The notes beneath the pieces were generated by a model. That model worked only from the letters and a program-made list of their open reading frames with translations, was not told where the DNA came from and did not search any database. Below, piece by piece: positions 1-7,122 of a stretch of DNA of 13,908 nt (its first letter is position 1; the number at the start of each line of letters is the position of its first letter). Source of the DNA: Flavobacterium sp. UBA6203 (GTDB lineage: Bacteria > Bacteroidota > Bacteroidia > Flavobacteriales > Flavobacteriaceae); assembly GCA_002421645.1 (NCBI GenBank), contig DIST01000042.1, positions 1-13,908 of the forward strand. The letters are read 5' to 3'. Both the position numbers and the translations under genes were made by a program.

Positions 1-61
1 CTGTTTTGTTACATGCTAAAACGCTTAATGCAACACCTAAAATCAATACTAATTTTTTCAT
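1..61 (-). CDS. N-terminus of a lipoprotein (partial, leaves left edge)
   Basis: Only the first 20 codons lie in the window. They read MKKLVLILGVALSVLACNKT: two lysines, a short hydrophobic stretch and a lipobox-like VLAC with Cys17 as the expected lipidated residue, so a type II signal peptide is very likely. Asn at +2 and Lys at +3 do not clearly predict the final membrane side. The start is the ATG at 59-61; a plausible TTG-N19-TACTTTTA promoter lies 31-60 bases upstream on the same strand, which fits this start. The mature protein lies outside the window, so the function is unknown. The gene is co-oriented with the methyltransferase at 303 but separated from it by about 240 bases and its own promoter, so it is probably a separate unit. 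Confidence 0.8.
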   Translation of the reverse strand, partial: MKKLVLILGVALSVLACNKT

Positions 62-91
62 GGTTGTATATTGGTAATTAATAATTTTTCG

Positions 92-121
92 TAAAAGTAA
101 TAATAAGTTGTAAAGTAACAA
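92..121 (-). promoter_or_regulatory. Probable promoter of the lipoprotein gene, with overlapping palindrome
   Basis: On the minus strand a TTG (plus 119-121) is followed after exactly 19 bases by TACTTTTA (plus 92-99). This is 7 of 8 to the Bacteroidota -7 consensus TAnnTTTG, at the usual -33/-7 spacing. The predicted transcription start near 85 leaves a leader of about 25 bases. The -33 element sits inside an inverted repeat, AAAGTAACAAATTTGTTGCTTT (plus 112-133, with a 12-base perfect core and one wobble position), which could be an operator. The promoter call rests on motif and spacing only. Confidence 0.5.
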
Positions 122-199
122 ATTTGTTGCTTTTTTATTTATTTTTCAATTATAAGAATTTCTTATGTGATTTTTTAAAAATGATAGATTCAAGCTATT

Positions 200-216
200 A
201 AAAGTGACTTTCATAA
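200..216 (+). repeat. 17-base motif, copy 1 (inverted copy at 10628-10644)
   Basis: AAAAGTGACTTTCATAA occurs here and, as its exact reverse complement, at 10628-10644. Both copies lie in very AT-rich non-coding DNA. The motif keeps five G/C bases, so it is not simple low-complexity sequence. I do not recognise it as a known binding site. It could be part of a dispersed repeat, a regulator site or chance in AT-rich DNA. Confidence 0.4.
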
Positions 217-228
217 TTTAAATTAGAC

Positions 229-302
229 AAACCATTTAAAAAAAGACAACAAATTATATCAAATTGAATAAAAAAGTGTCTAAAATCGTTTTAAAATGGT
301 TT
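229..302. repeat. Imperfect inverted repeat in the 3' flank of the methyltransferase
   Basis: AAACCATTT (229-237) pairs with AAATGGTTT (294-302), directly against the methyltransferase stop codon. Inside it AGACA (244-248) can pair with TGTCT (277-281). Together they give a long, AT-rich, interrupted hairpin. It may help end or stabilise the minus-strand transcript, but there is no compact GC stem with a U tract, so it is not a clear intrinsic terminator. Confidence 0.3.
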
Positions 303-1151
303 TTACTTGTTTTTTAACACATAAATATGTGATGAAAACTCTTTTTTAAAGAATCCTGATACATTTGAGATCAAACCGATAAAAAATCCAGAAATGAAAT
401 TCATTTTTCCAGTTTTATATTTTTCGGATAAAAGTGATACATAAAAACTATCAAACCACATGGGTTTAATATCTTCCAAATTCATGTTTTGTTTATCGAA
501 TAATTTTTCGATGGCTGTTTTGGAAAAATGCCACAAATGTCTCGGCACATCATAAGCGGCCCAAAATTCTTTGTAATATTTCGCATCATACGATTTGAAA
601 TTAGGAACGGCAATAATAATTGTTCCTGAAGGCTTCAACAAACGTTTCAATTCAGCAACCTGATGTTCGACATCGGGAACGTGTTCTAAAACGTGCCACA
701 TCGTAATTACATCAAAAGAATTGCTTTCTAGTTTTTCAATCGTATCACCAAATTTAATTCCTTTACCTAAAGCTATTCCTTTTGCTTTATCGTTTGGCTC
801 AATTCCTAGAATATCCCAATTTTGATTTTTGCACTCCAAAAGAAAATCTCCAGTTCCAGCTCCGATATCTAAAATTCTTCCTTTAACAGGTTGATACGAA
901 TTAATTAATTTCACTTTATCACGAATGGCTTTTCTTTTGATGAAATGATACATTTTTTCAAACAACGTACGTTTTCCATCGGTGTGGGAAATGTAATCTT
1001 CGAATTCGTAATATGAACCTAATTTATCTAAAGTAGGTTGGGGATGTGTTTTTAAAATTTGATATTCCTCATTTAACAACAAGGAAAAAGATTCTCCAGA
1101 AACTGAAAAATCTTTAACGGTAATAAAACTTTTATCTTCTAAAAAATTCAT
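303..1151 (-). CDS. Class I SAM-dependent methyltransferase (Methyltransf_23-like)
   Basis: The 282-residue protein has the Rossmann methyltransferase core. Motif I is ILDIGAGTGDF (residues 93-103), the acidic end of strand 2 is GIEPN (116-120), and FDVITMWHVLEHVPD (146-160) is the motif II/post-II region typical of the UbiG/Methyltransf_23 group. LLKPSG (171-176) precedes strand 5, and DVPRHLWHFS (201-210) is a signature of this family. Near the C-terminus residues 250-268 are hydrophobic and aromatic and may touch the membrane. The first 85 or so residues lack a recognisable domain. The substrate cannot be deduced; small molecules, lipids or glycans are all possible in this family. The gene follows mnmG on the same strand after a 137-base gap that contains a parS site, so it may be read through from that operon or have its own promoter, which I could not identify. 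Confidence 0.85.
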   Translation of the reverse strand: MNFLEDKSFITVKDFSVSGESFSLLLNEEYQILKTHPQPTLDKLGSYYEFEDYISHTDGKRTLFEKMYHFIKRKAIRDKVKLINSYQPVKGRILDIGAGTGDFLLECKNQNWDILGIEPNDKAKGIALGKGIKFGDTIEKLESNSFDVITMWHVLEHVPDVEHQVAELKRLLKPSGTIIIAVPNFKSYDAKYYKEFWAAYDVPRHLWHFSKTAIEKLFDKQNMNLEDIKPMWFDSFYVSLLSEKYKTGKMNFISGFFIGLISNVSGFFKKEFSSHIYVLKNK

Positions 1152-1199
1152 TTATTTTATTTTTATGCGAAAGGCTTATTTTAATGGGGTTGACGACGT

Positions 1200-1215
1200 T
1201 GTTTCACGTGAAACA
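1200..1215. promoter_or_regulatory. parS: parS site 1 (ParB-binding centromere site)
   Basis: TGTTTCACGTGAAACA is a perfect match to the conserved bacterial parS consensus TGTTNCACGTGAAACA, including the CACGTG core and both arms. It lies in the gap between mnmG and the methyltransferase. By established knowledge ParB loads at such sites and, with ParA and SMC, organises and separates origin regions. parA and parB are not in this window. Confidence 0.88.
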
Positions 1216-1288
1216 TTTTTAAAAGAGCAAAGAAAAAAGAATCAAGAGAAAAGATTTCGTCTAAATTCTATTTTCTTTAATCTATTTT

Positions 1289-3160
1289 CTATCTACCCAT
1301 GTATATCAACAACACCGAAATATCACTTGGCGAAACTCCACTAATACGAGAGGCTTGCGCGATAGTTCGTGGTCGGATTTTATTTAATTTTTGTTTGGCT
1401 TCAATTGAAATGGATTGTATTTTATCGAAATTAAAATTATCCGGAATAATCATATCTTCTAAACGAGTCAATTTATCCGCATTGTTTTTTTCCTTTTCAA
1501 TATAACCAGAATACTTCACTTGAATTTCGGCTTGCTCAACCACTTCTTGATCTAAATCATGTTCTTCGATATAAGCAGCTACTTTTATAAATTTTCTAAA
1601 ATCTTCCAAATCCAATTGCGGACGAGAGAAAACTTTAAACATTTTATCAGGCTGACTCATAGGAGCAGAACCTTTAGCTTCTAAAATTGGATTTGCTTCT
1701 TCTGGTTTTAAACTTGTTTCTCTGAAGAAATTCACCATGGCTTCCGATTGAGAGAATTTTTGCTCCATACGAATCAAACGGTCTTCTTTAGCTAAACCAA
1801 TTTCAAATGCTTTTGGTGTTAATCTAAAATCAGCATTATCTTGACGAAGTAATGTTCTGTATTCAGCACGAGAAGTAAACATACGATAAGGTTCTTCTGT
1901 TCCTTTCGTAATTAAGTCATCAATTAAAACTCCGATATAAGCTTCATCTCTTTTTAATATAAATGGATCTCTATTCTGAACTTTTAACGCTGCATTTATT
2001 CCAGCCATCAAACCTTGAGAGGCTGCTTCTTCATAACCAGTCGTTCCATTAATTTGACCTGCGAAATACAAACCTTCAACCAACTTAGTTTCTAAAGTGT
2101 GTTGCAATTGCGTAGGAGGGAAGTAATCGTATTCGATAGCATAACCTGGACGGAAAAATTTCACGTTTTCAAATCCAGCTACTGAACGCAATGCTTTAAA
2201 CTGAATATCTTCTGGTAAAGAAGTTGAGAATCCGTTGATGTAATATTCACAAGTTGTCCAACCTTCAGGTTCTACAAAAAGTTGGTGACGTTCTTTATCT
2301 GCAAAACGATTAATCTTATCTTCAATCGAAGGACAATATCTCGGGCCTAAACTTTTAATTCTTCCGTTGAACATTGGACTTCTATCAAAACCTTCGCGTA
2401 AAATATCGTGCACTTCTAATGAAGTATACGACATCCAACAAGAACGCTGTGTTTTTAATGGAGCTGTTAAATTAGAATATGAAAATTTTTCTGGATGTTC
2501 GTCACCAGGTTGCTCTACCATTTTAGAAAAATCCAAAGAACGCCCATCCACACGAGGAGGCGTTCCAGTTTTCATTCTTCCTGATTCAAAACCTAATTTC
2601 ACTAAATCTTCTGTGACTCCAAAAGAAGCACTTTCACCTGCACGACCACCACCAAATTGTTTGTCTCCGATATGAATCAAACCATTCAAAAAAGTTCCGT
2701 TTGTCAATACAACAGTCTTTGATTTAATTTCAACTCCAAGCGAAGTTTTCACTCCAACAATCTTTCCATTCTCTGATAAAATTCCAGCCACCATTTCTTG
2801 GTAGAAATCCAAATTCGGAGTATTCTCCAACATCGATCTCCACTCATCCGAAAAACGCATTCTGTCTGATTGTACTCTTGGCGACCACATAGCAGGTCCT
2901 TTTGATTTATTCAACATCTTGAATTGGATTGCGGTCTTGTCTGAAACAATTCCCGAGTATCCACCCAAAGCATCAATCTCGCGCACGATTTGTCCTTTTG
3001 CAATTCCACCCATGGCGGGATTACACGACATCTGTGCAATGTTTTGAAGATTCATTGTCACCAAAAGCGTAGAGCACCCCATGTTGGCAGCAGCAGCAGC
3101 AGCTTCACAACCGGCGTGACCAGCACCCACAACAATTACATCATATTGATTTAAAAACAT
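1289..3160 (-). CDS. mnmG: tRNA uridine-5-carboxymethylaminomethyl(34) synthesis enzyme MnmG (GidA)
   Basis: With MnmE, MnmG uses FAD, NADH and a methylene-tetrahydrofolate carbon to place the carboxymethylaminomethyl (or aminomethyl) group on wobble U34 of certain tRNAs. The 623 residues match the long bacterial form. Visible signatures are the FAD-binding VVGAGHAGCEAA (residues 10-21), SCNPAMGG with Cys46, KTGTPPRVD (197-205) and LGPRYCPSIEDK with Cys276 (271-282). Cys46 and Cys276 correspond to the two functionally important cysteines of E. coli GidA. The C-terminal helical part ends in RPRTIAQASRISGVSPSDIS, the expected MnmE/tRNA-contacting tail. The ATG at 3158-3160 puts the FAD motif at the usual position. 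ybeY lies 56 bases upstream on the same strand, with a parS site 15 bases before the start codon, so the two are probably cotranscribed. Confidence 0.98.
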   Translation of the reverse strand: MFLNQYDVIVVGAGHAGCEAAAAAANMGCSTLLVTMNLQNIAQMSCNPAMGGIAKGQIVREIDALGGYSGIVSDKTAIQFKMLNKSKGPAMWSPRVQSDRMRFSDEWRSMLENTPNLDFYQEMVAGILSENGKIVGVKTSLGVEIKSKTVVLTNGTFLNGLIHIGDKQFGGGRAGESASFGVTEDLVKLGFESGRMKTGTPPRVDGRSLDFSKMVEQPGDEHPEKFSYSNLTAPLKTQRSCWMSYTSLEVHDILREGFDRSPMFNGRIKSLGPRYCPSIEDKINRFADKERHQLFVEPEGWTTCEYYINGFSTSLPEDIQFKALRSVAGFENVKFFRPGYAIEYDYFPPTQLQHTLETKLVEGLYFAGQINGTTGYEEAASQGLMAGINAALKVQNRDPFILKRDEAYIGVLIDDLITKGTEEPYRMFTSRAEYRTLLRQDNADFRLTPKAFEIGLAKEDRLIRMEQKFSQSEAMVNFFRETSLKPEEANPILEAKGSAPMSQPDKMFKVFSRPQLDLEDFRKFIKVAAYIEEHDLDQEVVEQAEIQVKYSGYIEKEKNNADKLTRLEDMIIPDNFNFDKIQSISIEAKQKLNKIRPRTIAQASRISGVSPSDISVLLIYMGR

Positions 3161-3175
3161 CTTCTATAAATATTA

Positions 3176-3191
3176 TGTTCCACGTGAAACA
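3176..3191. promoter_or_regulatory. parS: parS site 2, between ybeY and mnmG
   Basis: TGTTCCACGTGAAACA is a perfect match to the parS consensus and is identical to the classic B. subtilis site. It occupies the short gap before mnmG, ending about 15 bases from the mnmG start on its upstream side. It lies 29 bases from the third site, so the two can be loaded as a pair. ParB spreading here could affect mnmG transcription, but that is inference. Confidence 0.9.
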
Positions 3192-3216
3192 TTTAAAAAA
3201 ATTCTGGTTTATAAGC

Positions 3217-3636
3217 TTAATGTTCCACGTGAAACATTTGCATTTTCTCTTCTTCTTTCAAACGCATTAAAGCCTCGTCTTTAGGTGATTTATCTTTGTA
3301 TCCGCAGTAGTGTAAAACTCCATGCGATAGAACACGCTTTAATTCTTCCTCAAAAGAAACATTAAAATCTTTAGCATTATCTTGAACGCGTTCTACAGAA
3401 ACGAAAATATCGCCCTGTATTAAATTTCCTACTGTATAATCAAAGCTAATAATATCGGTTAAAGTGTCATGATCTAAGTACTCAACATTGATTTTATGTA
3501 AGTATTCGTCATCACAAAAGATATAATTGATTTCACCTTCATCAAATCCTTCGGATTCAATAATGCGAGAAATCCAATCTTCGTATTGTGCTTCGTTTTC
3601 GAGTTCGAAATCTGTTTCGTAATTAAAACTAATCAT
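3217..3636 (-). CDS. ybeY: Endoribonuclease / rRNA maturation factor YbeY
   Basis: YbeY is a small metal-dependent RNase needed for 16S rRNA 3'-end maturation and ribosome quality control. The 139-residue protein has the family core TLTDIISFDY (58-67; compare TDVLSFP in others) and the metal motif HGVLHYCGYKDK (105-116). His105 and His109 match the first two zinc ligands, but the third ligand of the usual HxxxHxxxxxH is Asp115. I recall a similar GYKDKS/T variant in other Bacteroidota YbeY proteins. The ATG at 3634-3636 overlaps the stop of the upstream DUF4175 gene by 8 bases, implying cotranscription. The last six residues, MFHVEH, are encoded by a parS site and are directly followed by TAA, so the C-terminus looks shaped by the DNA element. 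Confidence 0.93.
   Translation of the reverse strand: MISFNYETDFELENEAQYEDWISRIIESEGFDEGEINYIFCDDEYLHKINVEYLDHDTLTDIISFDYTVGNLIQGDIFVSVERVQDNAKDFNVSFEEELKRVLSHGVLHYCGYKDKSPKDEALMRLKEEEKMQMFHVEH
3221..3236. promoter_or_regulatory. parS: parS site 3, inside the 3' end of ybeY
   Basis: A second TGTTCCACGTGAAACA, identical to site 2, lies fully inside ybeY. It encodes residues 134-139 (MFHVEH) and ends one base before the stop codon. It is one of the clearest cases here of a coding sequence sharing bases with a chromosome-segregation site. Confidence 0.9.
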
Positions 3637-6600
3637 TGCTTTTAAAATAGTTTTGAACCTTCTGGTTAAAATTGGGTTGCAAAGGTAAGCTTTGTCTGTT
3701 TAATATTTCAACACTATTCAGATAATCTTTTAATTCCTTAGAAAGTGGAGTAGTGGTGCCGTTATAGTTTTTGTCGTTAGTTTTAGACTGACGTTTGGTG
3801 TCTTCTCCTTGTTGCTGAATTGCTTTTTCTAGCTTTAAAAGTTCGTGTTTTAAATTCAAAATCTTTTGCAACGTTTCGTTTTTAAAACCTTTATTAATTA
3901 ATTGCTTTTCAATATCTTTCATTTGATTCAAAGCGTTCTGACCTTGACCCGTCATGTCTTCTTTTTCTAATGCTTTTTGCAAAGCATCACGAAGTTGTTG
4001 TTGTTCTTTTAGAATTTCCAAGACTTTACCTGCGTTACCTTCGGAACCATTTTCACCATCTTCACCGTTCTCACCAGATTGTCCTTTTTGTTTTCCTTGC
4101 CCAGATTTCTCACCAGGTTTATCTCCAGGCTTGTCTCCAGGTTTCATTCCATCTTTCATTTTTTCACCCAACCCTTCTTGTTGTTTAATGATGTCTGGCA
4201 ACTGTATTCCTGGTTTACCTTGTCCTGGTTTTGGTTTCCCTTTACCGGAACCTTGTCCCTGCATTTCCATACTTATTTCACTTTGTACATTACTTAAATA
4301 ATCAGCTAAACGATTAGCCGAAGTTAAAACGTATTGTTGATGTGAAGCTCCTTTTTGAATGTTGTTGTCCGCTAAAGTTTCTAAAGTTTTGTCTAAATTA
4401 TAATGGATTTCTCCAACTTCATTCAGGATTTTTTCAGATATTTTCGGGTTACGTAAAGCTACAGCAAACAAACTATCATCCACATGTTTGAATTGTAGTT
4501 TTAAATCTTGCTGCTTTTTTAAAACTTTATTCAATTGCAAAGAACGTGTTTGAGTTGCATTTGTAGTCTTAATCAAACCTTCTTCATCAAAAGAAAAAGC
4601 TAATAAATTATCTAAAATTTGTCGCAACAATTTAGCATCTTCTTGCATTTGCTCCATTTCTCCAGATTGCATAGATTGAGCCATTGTCTGACTCATTTGT
4701 TTCATCTTGGCAGCAGCTGATTTTTGCTTTGGTTTAGCTTTCTGTTGGTTTTGTTTTTGCAATTCTTCAGAAGCTTTCTCCATATCTTTCTTTACATCTT
4801 CTTGTTCATTCTTATCGTTAGGAATGTCCATTGGAGCTTTTAATTCTTTGTTTTCTTTGTCTAACTCTTGAAGTTCTTTTTGAATATCTTCGAATTCTTT
4901 ATTGATAGCATCCTGATTATCCTCAGAATTTTCTTTAGCATCATCAGCTAATTTATCTTCCTTCTCTGCTAACTTATCTAATTTATCTGCAATTTGTTCC
5001 GCTTTTTGTTCTACATAAAAACGTTTTGTTAACTCAACTAACTGTTCTAAATTCTGTTGTTGATTTTTGGCATTCTGTTTTAACTTATCTGCTTTATCAA
5101 ATAGCTGATCTTTCTCTAATTTCTTAGAAAGCTCTTCTAATTCTTTTAACAACTTTTCGTTTTTCTCTGCTTGCTTTTCAGCTTCTTCTAATCTACGAAG
5201 TAACTCTTCTTTGTCTTTATCTTGTGATTTTGGATTGAATTCTTCCAAATTCTCGGTTAACTTTTTTGTAAATTCTTTCATCATTTCGTCTTGTTGTTTT
5301 TGACGTTTGATGAAGTCTTCTACTTTCTTTTGATCTTTGAAATCTAAAGTAGATTTCTCTTTATTCATTTTTTGGAGTTTGTCCAATTCTGAAATTTGCT
5401 TCTCTTGATTTTGAAGCGATTTTTCTAGGCTATTAATGTTTTCATTCTGCTCTTGCAATTGTTTGTCTTCTTTTTGCTCTTCGGTAAGTTCATAATGAAG
5501 AAAAACTGAAGATTTTGTACTTTTATAATTGTTAACTACATCATTATCAAATACTTCAAAGTAATATTCGTAATTTACACCTTCTTCAATCGATAAACCA
5601 TTTGGAAAAGAATAAATAAATTGATCAACTGCTTGTTTATTGATGGCTAAATTCGCTTTTCGAACTGCAGTTGGATTTCCTTTCGGATAAAAAACAACTT
5701 GTAACTTAGACAAACCGTGGTCATCGGCAACTTGACCAATCATCATTTTCGATTTTAACTTTAACGAATCTGGAGCAATTTGAACTGAAATAGTTGGATA
5801 TTGATCTTTAATCGTTGCGATTTGATACGACAATTTTTCAAACTCATTGATGTTTCTATTCGATGTGATTACTTCGTAACTTAAATTATCAGTGATTCTT
5901 CTTGAAAGCGAGAAGCTGTTTTCTTTATTCGCAAAAACACTTACTTGGTTATTTGATTTGAAACTCACTTTATCGGTTGCCAAAGCGTTAATCCTCCAAT
6001 TCACAACAGTTCCTTCAGGAACGACTGCATTTCCAGTTCCTTGAATGATTTCAGATTTTTTACCTAAATAAGAAGGATATTGCAACACCATTTCAAAGTT
6101 GGCAATCGTTGGGACATCCACCACATTAATCTTATACTCTTTCGAATTTAATCCATTTGCTTGAAACGAAAAAGTAACATCTTTTGATACTTTTGAAAAC
6201 GTATATTCGAAAACTCCTGGCTTTGTGCTTTGTAAAAAATATTCTTCATCACCAATTTGAATCGCTATATTTTCAGGTATTACTTTTCCTTGTGTTTTTA
6301 CTTGAAGAACAAAATCGGAATTCTGTTGTACGGTTAATGATTTATTCAACACAACAAATTCAAACGGAGCTGGAGGAGCGAATTTCGTTTCATAATTCAC
6401 AACTCGAGTAAAACTTTTCGATATTACTTCGGAATTTCCGGTAACGAAAAACAGTATCAATAATAGAATTGGAACAATCGCATAAGGTAAAAACTTTTTG
6501 TTCTTAGCAAAATTGACTGCATTTGAAAACGGAATCGGTTGTAACGATGCTGCTTTCTGTTCGATAGAAGCCGCTAATAATTCCGATGTTTGACTTTGAT

Positions 6601-6946
6601 TTGCCAATTGTAGAAAGTTCAACAACTTGTCTTGCACTTCCGAAAAGTGATTTCCGATGATTGCTGAAGCTTGTTCGTAATTGATTCCTTGTTGTAATTT
6701 GAATAATTTAAAAAACGGAAAAGCAATGAATCGAATCAATAAAAACGATTCTACACCTACGAATAGCCAGAACAAAATGGTTCTTCCAGATGTGGATAAC
6801 CATAAAAAGTATTCAATCAATAAGGTAAAAATGAAATACAACAAGCCCAATCCGATGAAAAGAATGACTCCTTTTATCAGTTCGTTGGTGTAAAATTTCT
6901 TGATAAACCCTTCTAGCTTATCGAAAATAATGCTTTTTGCTTCCAA
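3629..6946 (-). CDS. DUF4175-family membrane protein with large coiled coil
   Basis: This 1105-residue protein resembles the DUF4175 proteins found widely in Bacteroidota; their function is not established. Three likely membrane segments are visible: residues about 24-50, 57-79 and 152-169. A beta-rich, probably periplasmic part (about 190-480) follows, then a long Lys/Glu/Gln-rich coiled coil (about 488-760). After an ordered stretch (about 765-890) comes a Gly/Pro/Lys-rich, collagen-like low-complexity part (about 895-970) with the repeat KPGDKPGDKPGEK at 935-947. A helical C-terminus closes the protein. The start appears to be TTG (6944-6946): the upstream frame is open only back to a TAG, and no ATG is in frame nearby. 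The gene leads the ybeY-mnmG unit and overlaps ybeY by 8 bases. A structural envelope role is plausible but unproven. Confidence 0.85.
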   Translation of the reverse strand: MEAKSIIFDKLEGFIKKFYTNELIKGVILFIGLGLLYFIFTLLIEYFLWLSTSGRTILFWLFVGVESFLLIRFIAFPFFKLFKLQQGINYEQASAIIGNHFSEVQDKLLNFLQLANQSQTSELLAASIEQKAASLQPIPFSNAVNFAKNKKFLPYAIVPILLLILFFVTGNSEVISKSFTRVVNYETKFAPPAPFEFVVLNKSLTVQQNSDFVLQVKTQGKVIPENIAIQIGDEEYFLQSTKPGVFEYTFSKVSKDVTFSFQANGLNSKEYKINVVDVPTIANFEMVLQYPSYLGKKSEIIQGTGNAVVPEGTVVNWRINALATDKVSFKSNNQVSVFANKENSFSLSRRITDNLSYEVITSNRNINEFEKLSYQIATIKDQYPTISVQIAPDSLKLKSKMMIGQVADDHGLSKLQVVFYPKGNPTAVRKANLAINKQAVDQFIYSFPNGLSIEEGVNYEYYFEVFDNDVVNNYKSTKSSVFLHYELTEEQKEDKQLQEQNENINSLEKSLQNQEKQISELDKLQKMNKEKSTLDFKDQKKVEDFIKRQKQQDEMMKEFTKKLTENLEEFNPKSQDKDKEELLRRLEEAEKQAEKNEKLLKELEELSKKLEKDQLFDKADKLKQNAKNQQQNLEQLVELTKRFYVEQKAEQIADKLDKLAEKEDKLADDAKENSEDNQDAINKEFEDIQKELQELDKENKELKAPMDIPNDKNEQEDVKKDMEKASEELQKQNQQKAKPKQKSAAAKMKQMSQTMAQSMQSGEMEQMQEDAKLLRQILDNLLAFSFDEEGLIKTTNATQTRSLQLNKVLKKQQDLKLQFKHVDDSLFAVALRNPKISEKILNEVGEIHYNLDKTLETLADNNIQKGASHQQYVLTSANRLADYLSNVQSEISMEMQGQGSGKGKPKPGQGKPGIQLPDIIKQQEGLGEKMKDGMKPGDKPGDKPGEKSGQGKQKGQSGENGEDGENGSEGNAGKVLEILKEQQQLRDALQKALEKEDMTGQGQNALNQMKDIEKQLINKGFKNETLQKILNLKHELLKLEKAIQQQGEDTKRQSKTNDKNYNGTTTPLSKELKDYLNSVEILNRQSLPLQPNFNQKVQNYFKSND
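4106..4144 (-). repeat. 12-base tandem repeats encoding KPGD/E units
   Basis: Three near-identical 12-base units plus a partial one encode KPGDKPGDKPGEK (residues 935-947) of the DUF4175 protein. Third-position differences between units suggest that the repeat is old or selected at the protein level, not freshly expanded. Unit number could vary between strains. Confidence 0.75.
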
Positions 6947-6973
6947 AATTGTTGATATACTGTTTATAACCGA

Positions 6974-7004
6974 TAAAAATACAACATCTTCCTAGAATTG
7001 TCAA
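6974..7004 (-). promoter_or_regulatory. Probable promoter of the DUF4175-ybeY-mnmG unit
   Basis: On the minus strand TTG (plus 7002-7004) is followed after 20 bases by TATTTTTA (plus 6974-6981), 7 of 8 to TAnnTTTG. The expected transcription start near 6967 gives a leader of about 20 bases before the TTG start at 6946, which supports that start choice. The assignment is based on motif and spacing only. Confidence 0.45.
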
Positions 7005-7098
7005 TAGGTTTTTAGTGAAACTTAACATTTGCAGCATCGGATTGTTAATAACCTAATGATTTTCTAAAATCTAAATTCTTACTTCTAAATTGTAATCG

Positions 7099-7106
7099 TA
7101 TCTTTG
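7099..7106 (+). promoter_or_regulatory. -7 promoter element of gltX
   Basis: TATCTTTG matches the Bacteroidota -7 consensus TAnnTTTG perfectly and ends 16 bases before the gltX ATG, giving a very short leader. A convincing TTG at -33 is not visible, so the upstream half is weak. Confidence 0.55.
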
Positions 7107-7122
7107 CACAAAATTTAACGAA

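Noticed and set aside
1216..1288. Possible terminator or RNA between mnmG and the methyltransferase
   Set aside because: Only purine- and pyrimidine-rich runs and short CTATTTTCT-like direct repeats are seen; no stable stem was found.
2367..2675. 102-codon plus-strand frame opposite mnmG
   Set aside because: It lies wholly within the well-supported mnmG coding sequence, and its composition is explained by the antisense of that gene.
3954..4301. Plus-strand Ser/Pro/Cys-rich frame opposite the DUF4175 gene
   Set aside because: It mirrors the Gly/Pro/Lys-rich repeats of the real gene on the opposite strand; composition is an antisense artefact and no promoter is visible.
6791..6799. Perfect DnaA box (TTATCCACA on the minus strand)
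   Set aside because: It is a single copy inside the DUF4175 coding sequence. One-mismatch relatives near 9551 and 12141 are also in coding DNA and scattered. There is no cluster or AT-rich unwinding region beside it, so it does not indicate an origin here.
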